A stretch of 64,000 nucleotides of DNA. Origin: BOKV01 sp041739465. Its GTDB lineage: Bacteria; Pseudomonadota; Alphaproteobacteria; Rhizobiales; Rhizobiaceae. Below, piece after piece: positions 15,244-24,048 of the stretch. The DNA lies in NCBI GenBank assembly GCA_041739465.1, contig JBGSNX010000056.1, positions 1 to 64,000 of the forward strand, read 5' to 3'. How positions within the stretch are numbered: position 1 is the first letter of the stretch; each line of letters opens with the position of its first letter. The translations under genes were made by a program, and so were the position numbers. The notes under the pieces are model-generated. The model made no database searches. It was not told where the DNA came from and saw nothing but the letters and a program-made list of their open reading frames with translations.

Positions 15244-16359
15244 TCAGAACTCGCGAACGATACGCAGCGAGAAACGACCGTTGTTCGAGCGGGCGACGTC
15301 GCCGATTGCTGCACCAGCAACACCGTTGTTGTCGTCTTCAAACCATGTCTTGGAATATTCTGGCTGGATCAGAAGGCCTGGAACGATGTTCCATGCCAGA
15401 CCAACGGTCATGTTGCCGAAGCTGTTGTCAACTGTCGCTGCTTCCGGGGTGCAAGGATCGGTCGCCACGGTGCAGGTGTACTGATCAGAATACTCACCAT
15501 AACCTGCGAACAGGAGCATGGTTTCGGTCAGCTGGTAAGAAGCTGTTACGCCGTAGGCATGGCCCTTGACGTAATCGGTGTTGCCGTCATCGGCCATCCA
15601 CCAACCACCGAGGTTAAAGCCGTTGCCGAAGTTGTAATCGGCGCGGACTTTGTATGCGAGCTCGCCAACGGTCGAGTCATTGTATACAAGACCGGCGAGG
15701 TACCAGTTGTTGCCGGTATAGGTCAGGCCTGCATAGAGGTCTGGCGCGCCGGACTCACCCGAAATGTTGCCGTCTTCGATACCGATCGTGGCTGCAAAAC
15801 CGTTTGCAGAATACGTGTAATCGAAGAAGAGACCATTGGTGAAGCCATATGGGCCGTCGAAACGCGCCTGATAGTAGCCGTAACCGCCAGCTGTCGACCA
15901 ATATGTGTCGTCAAAACCGATGCGGAAGCCTGCAAGGCTGATGACCGCAATATCAACGAGGGTACCTGCAGAGCCAGGACCTTCGACTGCGGAGACGAGA
16001 TCGTTGTGACCGCCTTCTACTGAATCAGCGCTGAAACGAATACGCGAAGCCAATGTGCCGTATTCGGTTTCGTTGTTTGCGCGGACGTTCAGACGTGCAC
16101 GATAGTTGGCTTCATGCAGCGAGGTTTCGTCCGCCGGGTCGTAATGAAGTTCGGTGAAGCCGTACTGAACGCGGACGTCGCCGTCGAATTTCAAGCAGGT
16201 TTCGGTTCCTGGGATGTAGAACCAGCCCTTGCCGTATGCATCGCAGATGCGAACATATTCTACCGGCTCAGCTTCGACGACGATTGCGTCAGCAGCGCGG
16301 GCGCCGGAAACAGCGACGAGGACCGCTGCAGAACCCAAAAGAAGAGACTTGATGTTCAT
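15244..16359 (-). CDS. Omp2-type outer-membrane porin
   Basis: 371 residues: a signal peptide cut after ARA near residue 22, then mature AADAIVVEAEPVEYVRICDAYG and GTETCLKFDGDVRVQYGF with the two conserved cysteines of the Porin_2 (Omp2a/Omp2b) family, many Tyr/Gly beta strands, and a C-terminal phenylalanine (IVREF) for BAM recognition. It forms a 16-stranded trimeric general-diffusion porin in the outer membrane. GGAG lies 7 bases upstream of ATG 16359. A 279-base upstream gap carries its promoter region, where I see no convincing -35/-10 pair. The gene has its own terminator. Confidence 0.92.
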   Translation of the reverse strand: MNIKSLLLGSAAVLVAVSGARAADAIVVEAEPVEYVRICDAYGKGWFYIPGTETCLKFDGDVRVQYGFTELHYDPADETSLHEANYRARLNVRANNETEYGTLASRIRFSADSVEGGHNDLVSAVEGPGSAGTLVDIAVISLAGFRIGFDDTYWSTAGGYGYYQARFDGPYGFTNGLFFDYTYSANGFAATIGIEDGNISGESGAPDLYAGLTYTGNNWYLAGLVYNDSTVGELAYKVRADYNFGNGFNLGGWWMADDGNTDYVKGHAYGVTASYQLTETMLLFAGYGEYSDQYTCTVATDPCTPEAATVDNSFGNMTVGLAWNIVPGLLIQPEYSKTWFEDDNNGVAGAAIGDVARSNNGRFSLRIVREF

Positions 16360-16638
16360 TATTGAACTCCTTGAAAGCGCCGACGGGCGGCCAGAAAAAT
16401 CACGGTTAAAGTGGTACGACCCGTGTTGGGATCAGATTTGCTCCAATCGCCGCCATCTGTAAACGTCCATCTTGCCTGATATGGCGCACACAGCGCACTT
16501 CAACTGAAGCTGTAGCACAAAAGCCACAGAGCGCTTAACTTGCCGAAACAATTCATTAATCTTTGTTACAATTGTATGCACAGGCCGCTGATTTATTGGG
16601 CAATAGCACGCAATTGAAGCGGCCGAATCAATCGGTGA

Positions 16639-17445
16639 TTATTGGCGTGGCTGCAGCACCAGCGCATTGTGAACCGCAGTTTCGCCATGCACACGCAGAT
16701 CGTCCCTTGCCGCAACCCACAATTGTGTAGATCCGCCGCCATCAAGCGCCAACGCCGAATCGCAACCGAAAAAACCACCATCGGTTTGCGTGCGCAGCAA
16801 CCAGCCGGCCTCAAACAGGCTCATTCCAACGCCGGAAATCACCACAAGCAACGCCTTCCCGTCAGGCAACAGGCAAACAAGGCTGCGTGGCCTCCAGATT
16901 TCCTGATTGGTGTTCATGGACCAGATACCGCCCGGTGCAATGACAAGCGGCTTGGATTGCAGGATGGTTGATGCAGACGGTGGCGAATTGCGACTTTTGG
17001 CAATCGAAACGCCGCCCTTGCCAAAAAGCAGGTATCCGCCGCTCGTGTTCCAGTTTGGCGATGTGTCCTTGCCGTTGATGCGAAGCAAGCCGACCGAAAA
17101 AAGACCCTTTTCCGGCTCTTTCTCGCCAAAGAAACCGCCATTGACGGCCAAAACGGCACCGGCGCGTATTCCGAATGCGTCAACCCGCTCGCCATCCGGT
17201 TCCAACTGGGCCGCAATGTCAAAACGAAACCGGCGCTGGTCAATTCGAAAAACGGTCAATGAGAGGCTGACCGTTTTGACTGTCAAAACGTCTAGCCCGG
17301 GCTGCAATTCGCTGAAACTGGCCGCCTGAAGCAGGCCCAGGGCAACATCGGTGCGCGGCGGCACTGCATCGAGTGCCTGCGAATGCGCCGTGGCGATCAT
17401 CCAGACATGCAGCACCAACGCTGTCAAAATGCCACGAAGCCGCAA
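16639..17445 (-). CDS. DUF2233 / phosphodiester glycosidase-family exported protein
   Basis: 268 residues, signal peptide to about residue 23 (AHSQA). The NAGPA/DUF2233 domain shows AVLAVNGGFFGE near residue 97, SGGYLLF, and ALALDGGGSTQLW near the C-terminus, the usual catalytic or metal-binding signature. The human homologue removes N-acetylglucosamine from a phosphodiester; bacterial members are likely periplasmic cell-wall or exopolysaccharide glycosidases. The first possible start is TTG 17445, immediately after an in-frame stop; later GTG/ATG codons would shorten the signal. It is divergent from the DUF3592-like gene. Confidence 0.78.
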   Translation of the reverse strand: MRLRGILTALVLHVWMIATAHSQALDAVPPRTDVALGLLQAASFSELQPGLDVLTVKTVSLSLTVFRIDQRRFRFDIAAQLEPDGERVDAFGIRAGAVLAVNGGFFGEKEPEKGLFSVGLLRINGKDTSPNWNTSGGYLLFGKGGVSIAKSRNSPPSASTILQSKPLVIAPGGIWSMNTNQEIWRPRSLVCLLPDGKALLVVISGVGMSLFEAGWLLRTQTDGGFFGCDSALALDGGGSTQLWVAARDDLRVHGETAVHNALVLQPRQ

Positions 17446-17598
17446 TCAAACCACCCGTTGATTTGCCATGCCCCCGGTCGAAGATACGAGCCGCCATTTG
17501 GCTTTACAAGTCAGCAGATGCTTCATGATCAGGCATCATCGACTCAAATCACTGATCGCGCTAAAGTGCAGACAGGGGCAGTTTTCGGGGAAACTGCA

Positions 17599-19083
17599 AT
17601 GCATGTCGAATTGAACGGCGTTTCCTTGGCTGACCAGAGCCTTGATGCTGCGCTTGCGGCACTCTCTGGCTCGCCACCAGAACGCGGCTGGACCTTGCTG
17701 GTTGGGCGCAGCGGCACGGATTTCGTTCGTGCCACCCATCTTGGCAACGGAAAATACGAACTTGCTTTCCTTGCTGGCAAGGATTTGCGAAAGGCCGCAG
17801 AACCGGTCGAAGTGAATGCACTTAGAAGTGCGCTTGGGAAATATGCCGCCGGCAATGACAGTTGGCGCGGGGAACACCAATGGATCAACCCGGGCGCCGC
17901 GAAAAGCAAATCTGCCGCACCTTTCAAGCTTGAGACCGAATTTCCGGCAATGGGCGGATCATCGCTCGTGCGGCGGCTGTCGATTGTGGCGGTTGTCGCA
18001 GTGATCATCGCGCCTTTTGCGTGGCCGTATTTGCCAAAGCCGCAATATGGCTTCTTCGATATACCATTGCCCGCTGCGATAGATTCCGAAGCTGCCCGCA
18101 TTATTTTGGGCTTCATGCTGGTGATTGCCGCTGTCTTTGCACTGGCGGTCACTGTCAAGGGGTTTGAAACCCGTTCCGCCGCCAAATGGGCAACGACCAC
18201 CGGCAAGATCATTCACTCAAGCCAGGGCTTCGTGAACAAGTTCCAGATGGACATGAGCGTGCCGGTCACGACTGCCGTTCCCAAGATCGAATACGAGTAC
18301 ACGGTCGGCGGCGCGCGCCATACGGCCAGCCGCATTTCGCTTGCAGAGATCATAGGCGAAGATGAAATCCCGGGCATTCTGGCGAAATACAAGGAAGGTT
18401 CGGCCGTAACAGTCCACTACAATCCGCGCGCCCCGCACGAAGCCCTGCTGGAGCGCGGCACGCCTCCCGGCATCGCCAAGGGCTGCCTGTACATTGCCCT
18501 GTTTGGCATGGGTGCAACGCTGGTGTTGATGTGGATCGTCACCAATGGCTGGCAGATAGTCTCGGGCCAATCGCCCAATTCGATCCCACCGCTTGTGGCA
18601 ATTGCCGGCATCGCCGGGCTGGTGTTTACCGGCAGCGCGTTTTCCATATTTCGCAGACTTTCCAAGGCAAGATCATTTCCACTGGTCACGGCAACCATCC
18701 GGCGTACGGATATTGTTGAGTTCGTCTCCAGCGTGAGGCGAAATGCTACCGTCACCGGACGCACCATCAAGCAGACTGCATGGAAACCGGTGGTCGAATA
18801 TGCATATGATTTCAATGGCCGCGAACGCATCAGCCGCAGCATCTGGCTGGATCGCGAAGACGCCGGCTCAAAGGCGTTTGCACAGCGCGTTATCGACCGC
18901 TTTCCGGTAGGATCGCATCACATGGCCCATGTTGACCCGGACAATCCCAAACGGTCGGCCCTCGAGATCAAGGGCGGCGCTATGATCTGGATGCTGCTGG
19001 CAGTCGGCTTGTTCTGCCTGTTCGTCGCCTACGTCGCCACAGGCCTTAACCCGGCACTGGTGTTTTGGGATCAGCCGAAGTGA
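17599..19083 (+). CDS. DUF3592-like multi-domain membrane protein
   Basis: 494 residues. The N-terminal about 110 residues are soluble (VELNGVSLADQSLDAALAAL). Membrane segments follow near residues 124-140, 162-180, 287-305, 325-342 and the C-terminus, with two extracytoplasmic beta domains of the DUF3592 type between them (each ends with V.HY/HVDP.NP....LE). The function of this family is unknown. GGGGAA precedes ATG 17599; the frame is open back to 17383 but would overlap the divergent gene. It converges on the GcvT-family gene. Confidence 0.7.
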   Translation: MHVELNGVSLADQSLDAALAALSGSPPERGWTLLVGRSGTDFVRATHLGNGKYELAFLAGKDLRKAAEPVEVNALRSALGKYAAGNDSWRGEHQWINPGAAKSKSAAPFKLETEFPAMGGSSLVRRLSIVAVVAVIIAPFAWPYLPKPQYGFFDIPLPAAIDSEAARIILGFMLVIAAVFALAVTVKGFETRSAAKWATTTGKIIHSSQGFVNKFQMDMSVPVTTAVPKIEYEYTVGGARHTASRISLAEIIGEDEIPGILAKYKEGSAVTVHYNPRAPHEALLERGTPPGIAKGCLYIALFGMGATLVLMWIVTNGWQIVSGQSPNSIPPLVAIAGIAGLVFTGSAFSIFRRLSKARSFPLVTATIRRTDIVEFVSSVRRNATVTGRTIKQTAWKPVVEYAYDFNGRERISRSIWLDREDAGSKAFAQRVIDRFPVGSHHMAHVDPDNPKRSALEIKGGAMIWMLLAVGLFCLFVAYVATGLNPALVFWDQPK

Positions 19084-19096
19084 CAGATTGACCCGA

Positions 19097-21658
19097 TTAG
19101 CTCCGCGGCTTCAAATTCTGCGGATCGTAAAGCGGCTTGTAGCCAATTCCGGCAACGCGCACCGGATAGCGTTCTGAAAAATACTCGATCTCGAACAGGT
19201 TTCCTTCAACTGCCTTTTCGTGCGGCAGATAAGCCAGCATGATGTTCTTGCCGATGGTCGGTCCATAGGCCATCGACGTGGTGAATGAGCGGCGGCCAAG
19301 GTCATCGACCAACGTCTCCCCGCTCGCCGGGTCGAGCACCGGGCACGTGCCCACAGGGTAGCGCGCAACCCCTTGCGCATCGACATTGGCTTCCATGGTC
19401 AGCGTGCACAGGATGGCTTCCTGGCGTGGGCGTTCCTTGAATGCGACATGCGCTGCCTTGCCGCAGAAATCGGCTTCCTTCACCTTGGGGCGCGCCAGAT
19501 CTGCTTCCATCAGATTGTATTCGGTCAACAGGTCGGCATTTTGCAGTCGCAGGCTTTTTTCCATCCGACGGCTGTTGGCATAGGTTTCAACGCCGAAAGG
19601 CATGACGCCAAGCGCCGCCAGCGCGTCCCAGACTGCCAGCGCATCGCCATATTTCATGTGAAGCTCCCAGCCCTGCTCGCCAACATAGGAAATGCGGAAA
19701 GCGGTCACCGGCTTGCCGCCGATGCTGATCTGCTTGAGCGCGGCAAACGGGAAATTTTCCTGGCTCAGCGCATCGGGGTCTTCAACCGCCTTTTGCAAGG
19801 TGGCGCGGGCGTTGGGCCCCCAAATGCCTAGCGTCACCAGATCGCTGGTGCGGTCGGTCACCGTGACCTTGAGGCCGCGATCCTGCGCCGTGCGCTGCAT
19901 GTAGCGGAAATCGCGCGGGCCAGCATCGGCGCCGTCGATCACCCGGCAGCGGTCGTCCATGCGAATGACTGTCAGATCTGCGCGAACCATTCCCTTTTCG
20001 TCGAGGAAATGCGTGTAGATGCCCTTGCCGATATTGGTGTCGCCACCGATCTTTGCGGCGCAAAGCCACTCCATCAATTCGACATGGTCCGGCCCTTCAA
20101 CATCATAAATGGCAAAATGCGACAGGTTCACCATGCCGACATTTGCGCTCATTTCGAGGTGTTCGGCATTTGAAACCCGCCAGAAATGCCGGTTGTCCCA
20201 TTCATTGGCGCGAACCGGGACTTGGTCCTTGTACTTTTCAATGAGATGCTCATTGGCGGCATAGCCATGCGCGCGCTCCCAGCCGCCAAGCTCCATGAAA
20301 TAAGCGCCAAGCGCCTTTTCGCGCTCGTAGAACGGCGAACGGCGCACATCGCGCCCCTTGGAAAACGGCTCACGCGGATGCACCGCCGGATTGTAGACCT
20401 TCATTGCCGTTTCGGTGCAGCGGTCGTGAATGAACTGCTCTTCCATCTGGTGCGGATAAAAGCGCGAATAATCGATCCGGTTGTGGTCAATTGAGGTGCG
20501 CCCATCGGTCATCCAGTCGGCAACGAGCTTGCCCATGCCTGGCGCGTCTTTCACCCAGATACCAACCGCATACCAAAGGCCACGCACCTTCTGGCTTTCG
20601 CCCATGGAAGGGCCACCATCAGTGGTCACTTGCAACAGGCCGTTGAACGAGCGCTTTTCTTCATAGCCAAGTTCGCCCAGGATCGGGGTCAATTCGATTG
20701 CCCGCTCCAGCGGCTCCATGATCTGGTCCATTTCCAGATCGCGCTGCGAAGGCGAAAGCCGCGCCTCGTGCTTTTCGACGATTTCGCGCGGATGGCACAG
20801 GCGTGGGTTCTTTTCTTCGTAATAACCCCACTCGATCATCCCGCCTTCGGTGGTTTCCGGGTCGCCAGTGTCGCGCATATAGGCCGAATTGCCCTGGTCG
20901 CGCAGCAAAGGCCAGCCGATGTCCTTGCCGGTTCCGGCAAATTCATTGTACGGCCCGAACCACAACAGCGGATGGTCGATGGGCATCACCGGCAGGTCCT
21001 CATCTGCCATTTGCGCAATCAGCCGACCCCACAGCCCGGCGCAGACGACGACATGGTCAGCTATGATGGTTCCGCGCGGCGTCACCACGCCGGCAATACG
21101 GCCATTCTCGATTTTCAGGCTGGTCGCCGGCGTATTGGCATAGGAGCGAAGCTTTCCGGATTGCCCAGCCGCATCAATCAGCTTGCCGGCAACCGTTTGC
21201 GAGCGCGGTACGACCAATCCAGCATCCGGGTCCCACAGCCCGCCTTGGACCAGATGCTCCTCGATCAGCGGGAATTTCTGCTTGATTTCGGCCGGCTCGA
21301 TCAGCCTTGCGCGAGTGCCGAAGGATTTTGCCGAGGCAATCTTGCGCTTGATCTCGTCCATGCGGCCATCATCGCCCACACGTGCCACTTCAAGCCCGCC
21401 GACGCGGGCGTAATGGCCCATTTTCTCGTAGAAATCGATGGAGTAGAGCGTCGTCCAGCAGGACAGGAAATCATGGCTGGTGGTGTAGCAGAAATCGGAG
21501 GCGTGCGCCGTCGAACCGATATCGGTTGGCACCGCGCTCTTGTCGATGCCCACAATGTCATCCCAGCCGCGCTCGATCAGGTGGTGGGCCACAGAAGCAC
21601 CGACAATGCCGCCAAGACCGATGATGACAACGCGCGCGCGGGTGGGGAATTTCGACAT
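19097..21658 (-). CDS. FAD-dependent demethylating dehydrogenase, DMGDH/GcvT family
   Basis: 853 residues in the order FAD-dependent oxidoreductase (Rossmann GLGGIVGASVAHHL near 14-27), FAO-type middle domain, and C-terminal GcvT aminomethyltransferase-like folate-binding domain (VSYVGEQGWELHM, then the GcvT_C barrel). Dimethylglycine/sarcosine-type enzymes oxidise N-methyl groups and hand formaldehyde to THF in the GcvT domain. The flavin-linking His region reads GSTAHASDF. No accessory subunits adjoin, as in one-subunit enzymes. Possible substrates are dimethylglycine, sarcosine, methylaminobutyrate or a proline betaine intermediate. It fits the one-carbon genes at 3.6-9.1 kb. Confidence 0.82.
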   Translation of the reverse strand: MSKFPTRARVVIIGLGGIVGASVAHHLIERGWDDIVGIDKSAVPTDIGSTAHASDFCYTTSHDFLSCWTTLYSIDFYEKMGHYARVGGLEVARVGDDGRMDEIKRKIASAKSFGTRARLIEPAEIKQKFPLIEEHLVQGGLWDPDAGLVVPRSQTVAGKLIDAAGQSGKLRSYANTPATSLKIENGRIAGVVTPRGTIIADHVVVCAGLWGRLIAQMADEDLPVMPIDHPLLWFGPYNEFAGTGKDIGWPLLRDQGNSAYMRDTGDPETTEGGMIEWGYYEEKNPRLCHPREIVEKHEARLSPSQRDLEMDQIMEPLERAIELTPILGELGYEEKRSFNGLLQVTTDGGPSMGESQKVRGLWYAVGIWVKDAPGMGKLVADWMTDGRTSIDHNRIDYSRFYPHQMEEQFIHDRCTETAMKVYNPAVHPREPFSKGRDVRRSPFYEREKALGAYFMELGGWERAHGYAANEHLIEKYKDQVPVRANEWDNRHFWRVSNAEHLEMSANVGMVNLSHFAIYDVEGPDHVELMEWLCAAKIGGDTNIGKGIYTHFLDEKGMVRADLTVIRMDDRCRVIDGADAGPRDFRYMQRTAQDRGLKVTVTDRTSDLVTLGIWGPNARATLQKAVEDPDALSQENFPFAALKQISIGGKPVTAFRISYVGEQGWELHMKYGDALAVWDALAALGVMPFGVETYANSRRMEKSLRLQNADLLTEYNLMEADLARPKVKEADFCGKAAHVAFKERPRQEAILCTLTMEANVDAQGVARYPVGTCPVLDPASGETLVDDLGRRSFTTSMAYGPTIGKNIMLAYLPHEKAVEGNLFEIEYFSERYPVRVAGIGYKPLYDPQNLKPRS

Positions 21659-21774
21659 GGACGGACTCTCGCAATAAAGCTGGTTTGCGCCAGACTATTC
21701 CGCAATACCCCGTTCGTCACTTGTCAGGATGCGACATGGGCGCGGATGAAAACAAAGGTCCGTATTCTCCTTCA

Positions 21775-22221
21775 TCACGCAAGCAAACCTTGCCCGTGAA
21801 ACCGCCGTGCCAGCCAAAGCAATGCGGCGGCAATGGCTACAACAATTGAAAGCACCACTACCTGTGGGGTTCCAAGGGCCGCAAACACCCCTTCGGTGAT
21901 GTCGCCGATGTAAAGTACAATGTAGCCGATCAACGAGGCCCAAAATACTGGAACGGACCACGCCTTCTTGAGCAACAGCAAGCCACACCCAATAACGCCC
22001 CCGCCTACGCCGACAGCAAAGGCAACTGTCATCCATGCTGGGTAACCCGTCATGATTGCCGCCTGCTCGGGTGTCATGCCTTGGGCCTGCAGTGATTGGC
22101 TGGTGGCCGATAACGATCCGATGAACTGGACAAGGCCAAACACATTCCATGCGAGACCAAGAAGCGCGGCGACCCAGAACCAGACGGGAAGTTTGGCAGA
22201 CGAAACGGAAAATGCTGACAT
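21775..22221 (-). CDS. small four-helix membrane protein
   Basis: 148 residues with four predicted membrane helices (about 10-30, 60-84, 90-108, 118-138) and a short cytoplasmic tail. GMTPEQAAIMTGYPAWM forms the loop between helices 1 and 2, a pattern found in small uncharacterised sugar- or stress-related membrane proteins. GAGG is 9 bases before ATG 22221. It is divergent from the TetR gene across a 26-bp palindrome, so it is the probable regulated target. Function unknown. Confidence 0.75.
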   Translation of the reverse strand: MSAFSVSSAKLPVWFWVAALLGLAWNVFGLVQFIGSLSATSQSLQAQGMTPEQAAIMTGYPAWMTVAFAVGVGGGVIGCGLLLLKKAWSVPVFWASLIGYIVLYIGDITEGVFAALGTPQVVVLSIVVAIAAALLWLARRFHGQGLLA

Positions 22222-22284
22222 GTGTAAAACCTCTTGGCAGTCCGAGAGAAACCGCTTCTCAATCCGGAGCCAAACCTTTACTGT

Positions 22285-22310
22285 TTATTGATTGCAGCTG
22301 CAATCAATAA
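22285..22310. promoter_or_regulatory. 26-bp perfect palindrome, probable TetR operator
   Basis: Half-sites TTATTGATTGCAG and CTGCAATCAATAA abut exactly, giving a perfect 26-bp palindrome between the divergent four-helix membrane protein (start 22221) and the TetR regulator (start 22328). Position and symmetry are what a TetR dimer pair would bind to repress both genes. Confidence 0.8.
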
Positions 22311-22327
22311 TTTCGGAGACCGACAAG

Positions 22328-22909
22328 ATGCGTGTAACCAAGTCAGCCAGCGACAAGAACAAGGCGGACATTCTCGTTGCAGCAGGAAGGACAATTCGCG
22401 AGCACGGCCTGGCGCAAGCAAGTGTCGGAGAGATTGGGAAAATGGCAGGGCTGACACATGGGGCGCTCTACAGGCATTTCAGTTCAAAATCTGCTGTCGC
22501 TGCTGCAGCAATCATCGCCGACTTTGAGACGATTGTTGTCCTGCTGGAAACGACAGGAGAGAACGGCTATGGACTGGCGCCTTATCTACAAGCCTATCTT
22601 GCAGCAGATCACCGGGATTACTTTATTTGGGGCTGTCCTGCCGCCCCGCTTGCTGCTGAAATTGCCCGATCCGACGATGAGGTGCAGACGGCCTTTCACA
22701 CTGGTTTGCGGCGCAATGTGATGGCAATTGCCAACCTGCTTCATACCGGAAATGAAGCCGAAAGATTCAAGAAAGCCAGCGTGATACTGGCCACCCTCGC
22801 AGGGACAATGGCGCTTGCAAGGGCCGTAAGGTCAGTTGACCCTGACTGGTCTGATGAAATCCTCAAAACTGCACTGGAACAACTTTTAGCTCAAACTGCG
22901 AAGGCCTAA
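22328..22909 (+). CDS. TetR-family regulator
   Basis: 193 residues. The N-terminal TetR helix-turn-helix reads KADILVAAGRTIREHGLAQ, ASVGEIGKMAGLTHGALYRHF (residues about 10-55), followed by an all-helical ligand domain. The start ATG 22328 has GGAG 9 bases upstream; the in-frame TTG at 22292 lies inside the palindrome and is rejected. It probably autoregulates and represses the divergent membrane protein. The C-terminal domain with a single Cys (FIWGCPAAPLAAE) resembles the NemR-like group, which senses electrophiles; that is a suggestion only. The stop overlaps the convergent DMT gene. Confidence 0.85.
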   Translation: MRVTKSASDKNKADILVAAGRTIREHGLAQASVGEIGKMAGLTHGALYRHFSSKSAVAAAAIIADFETIVVLLETTGENGYGLAPYLQAYLAADHRDYFIWGCPAAPLAAEIARSDDEVQTAFHTGLRRNVMAIANLLHTGNEAERFKKASVILATLAGTMALARAVRSVDPDWSDEILKTALEQLLAQTAKA

Positions 22910-24018
22910 ACCTTCCTGCGGGCCCGCCAGGCAGTATAAATCCCACTGGCAACAATGACAGCGCTTCCCGCCAATGTCATCAAATCCGGCCGCTCACCAA
23001 ACACCGCAACGCCAAGGATCATCGCAAACACCAGGCGGGTGTATCGAAACGGCGCGACCACCGAAATCTCACCAATGCGCATTGCCGAAGTGAGCGAGGA
23101 ATAGCCAAACACACCGGCAACGATGGCAGCAGCCAGCCACACGCCATTTTCTGCCGAGGGGACAACGGCCCCACCTGTCCACGCAAGCAGAATGACACCG
23201 GCAAGCACCAGCATCGCAAAACCGTAAATGCCCAGTTGCATGTTCGACATTGTCGGCGGGCTGGCCCGGGTGGCAAGATCGCGACCAGCAAAGCCGATGG
23301 TTCCAAGCACGGCAAAAATGGATGCCGGTTCAAACCCGTTCAACCCCGGCCGCAGGATCATCAGCACGCCGAAAAAACCGACCGATATTGCAAGCCAGCG
23401 ACGCCAGCCGACCTTTTCTCCGAAAAACAGCACCGCCCCCAGCGCCACCACCAGTGGCGTTGCCTGCAATATGGCCGATGCGCTGGAAAGCGGCGTCAGG
23501 GCAATGGCCAGGGTATAAAACAACCGTCCCATGATCTCGAATGCTGAGCGCAGCAGCAAGGTAGGCCTCAAGATATCGGGATGTAGAAGCTTGTCACCAG
23601 CCCTGAGCGTCAGCGCGGCGAAGATGGCCATTCCGCCAAGACCGAAGATTATCAATGTCTGTCCGACCGGCAGATCCGCTGTCACCGATTTCAGGAACAT
23701 GTCCTCAATGGCGAAGCCTGCCATTGCAGCGACCATCCAGACGCTGCCACGCCAATTTTCCAAAATGCCGGTTCCAGATTTCAGGGGGCCGGCTGATCTG
23801 CCTGCCTTAGAGCCATGTGTTAGCTGCGCCAGACAGCCATTGCAAACCCACTCGCCATATCCGCCCTCGACATAGCGGTGCAGCACCGAATTGATCAGGG
23901 TCTGATATGGCATGCCGAGCTTTTCAGCCTTGGCCTTTATGCACTGAAGGTCTTGGGTGCGCACAGATCGAAATGCGCTTGCGTTGCTTTTCGAGGATGC
24001 TGCGGGCAATTCGCACAT
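22906..24018 (-). CDS. DMT-family (EamA) transporter with N-terminal antitoxin-like segment
   Basis: 370 residues. From about residue 88 (LENWRGSVWMVAAMAGFAIEDM) there are ten membrane helices in two EamA repeats, typical of drug/metabolite exporters of the RhaT/PecM kind. Residues 16-54 (VRTQDLQCIKAKAEKLGMPYQTLINSVLHRYVEG, written here as one motif region) match the ribbon-helix-helix antitoxin family that has the signature GMPYQTLI.S.LH.(Y/F). ATG 24018 has a strong GAGGAAGG upstream. Family transporters normally begin near ENWRG, where only a TTG is available. The two may be fused or the antitoxin may be a decaying remnant upstream. Confidence 0.72.
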   Translation of the reverse strand: MCELPAASSKSNASAFRSVRTQDLQCIKAKAEKLGMPYQTLINSVLHRYVEGGYGEWVCNGCLAQLTHGSKAGRSAGPLKSGTGILENWRGSVWMVAAMAGFAIEDMFLKSVTADLPVGQTLIIFGLGGMAIFAALTLRAGDKLLHPDILRPTLLLRSAFEIMGRLFYTLAIALTPLSSASAILQATPLVVALGAVLFFGEKVGWRRWLAISVGFFGVLMILRPGLNGFEPASIFAVLGTIGFAGRDLATRASPPTMSNMQLGIYGFAMLVLAGVILLAWTGGAVVPSAENGVWLAAAIVAGVFGYSSLTSAMRIGEISVVAPFRYTRLVFAMILGVAVFGERPDLMTLAGSAVIVASGIYTAWRARRKV

Positions 24019-24048
24019 TGTTTCCTTCCTCGTTCCAGCGAAATCTTG

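Noticed and set aside
20630..21799. 389-residue plus-strand ORF
   Set aside because: It is antisense to the FAD/GcvT gene, which has clear domains; the plus-strand protein has no family pattern.
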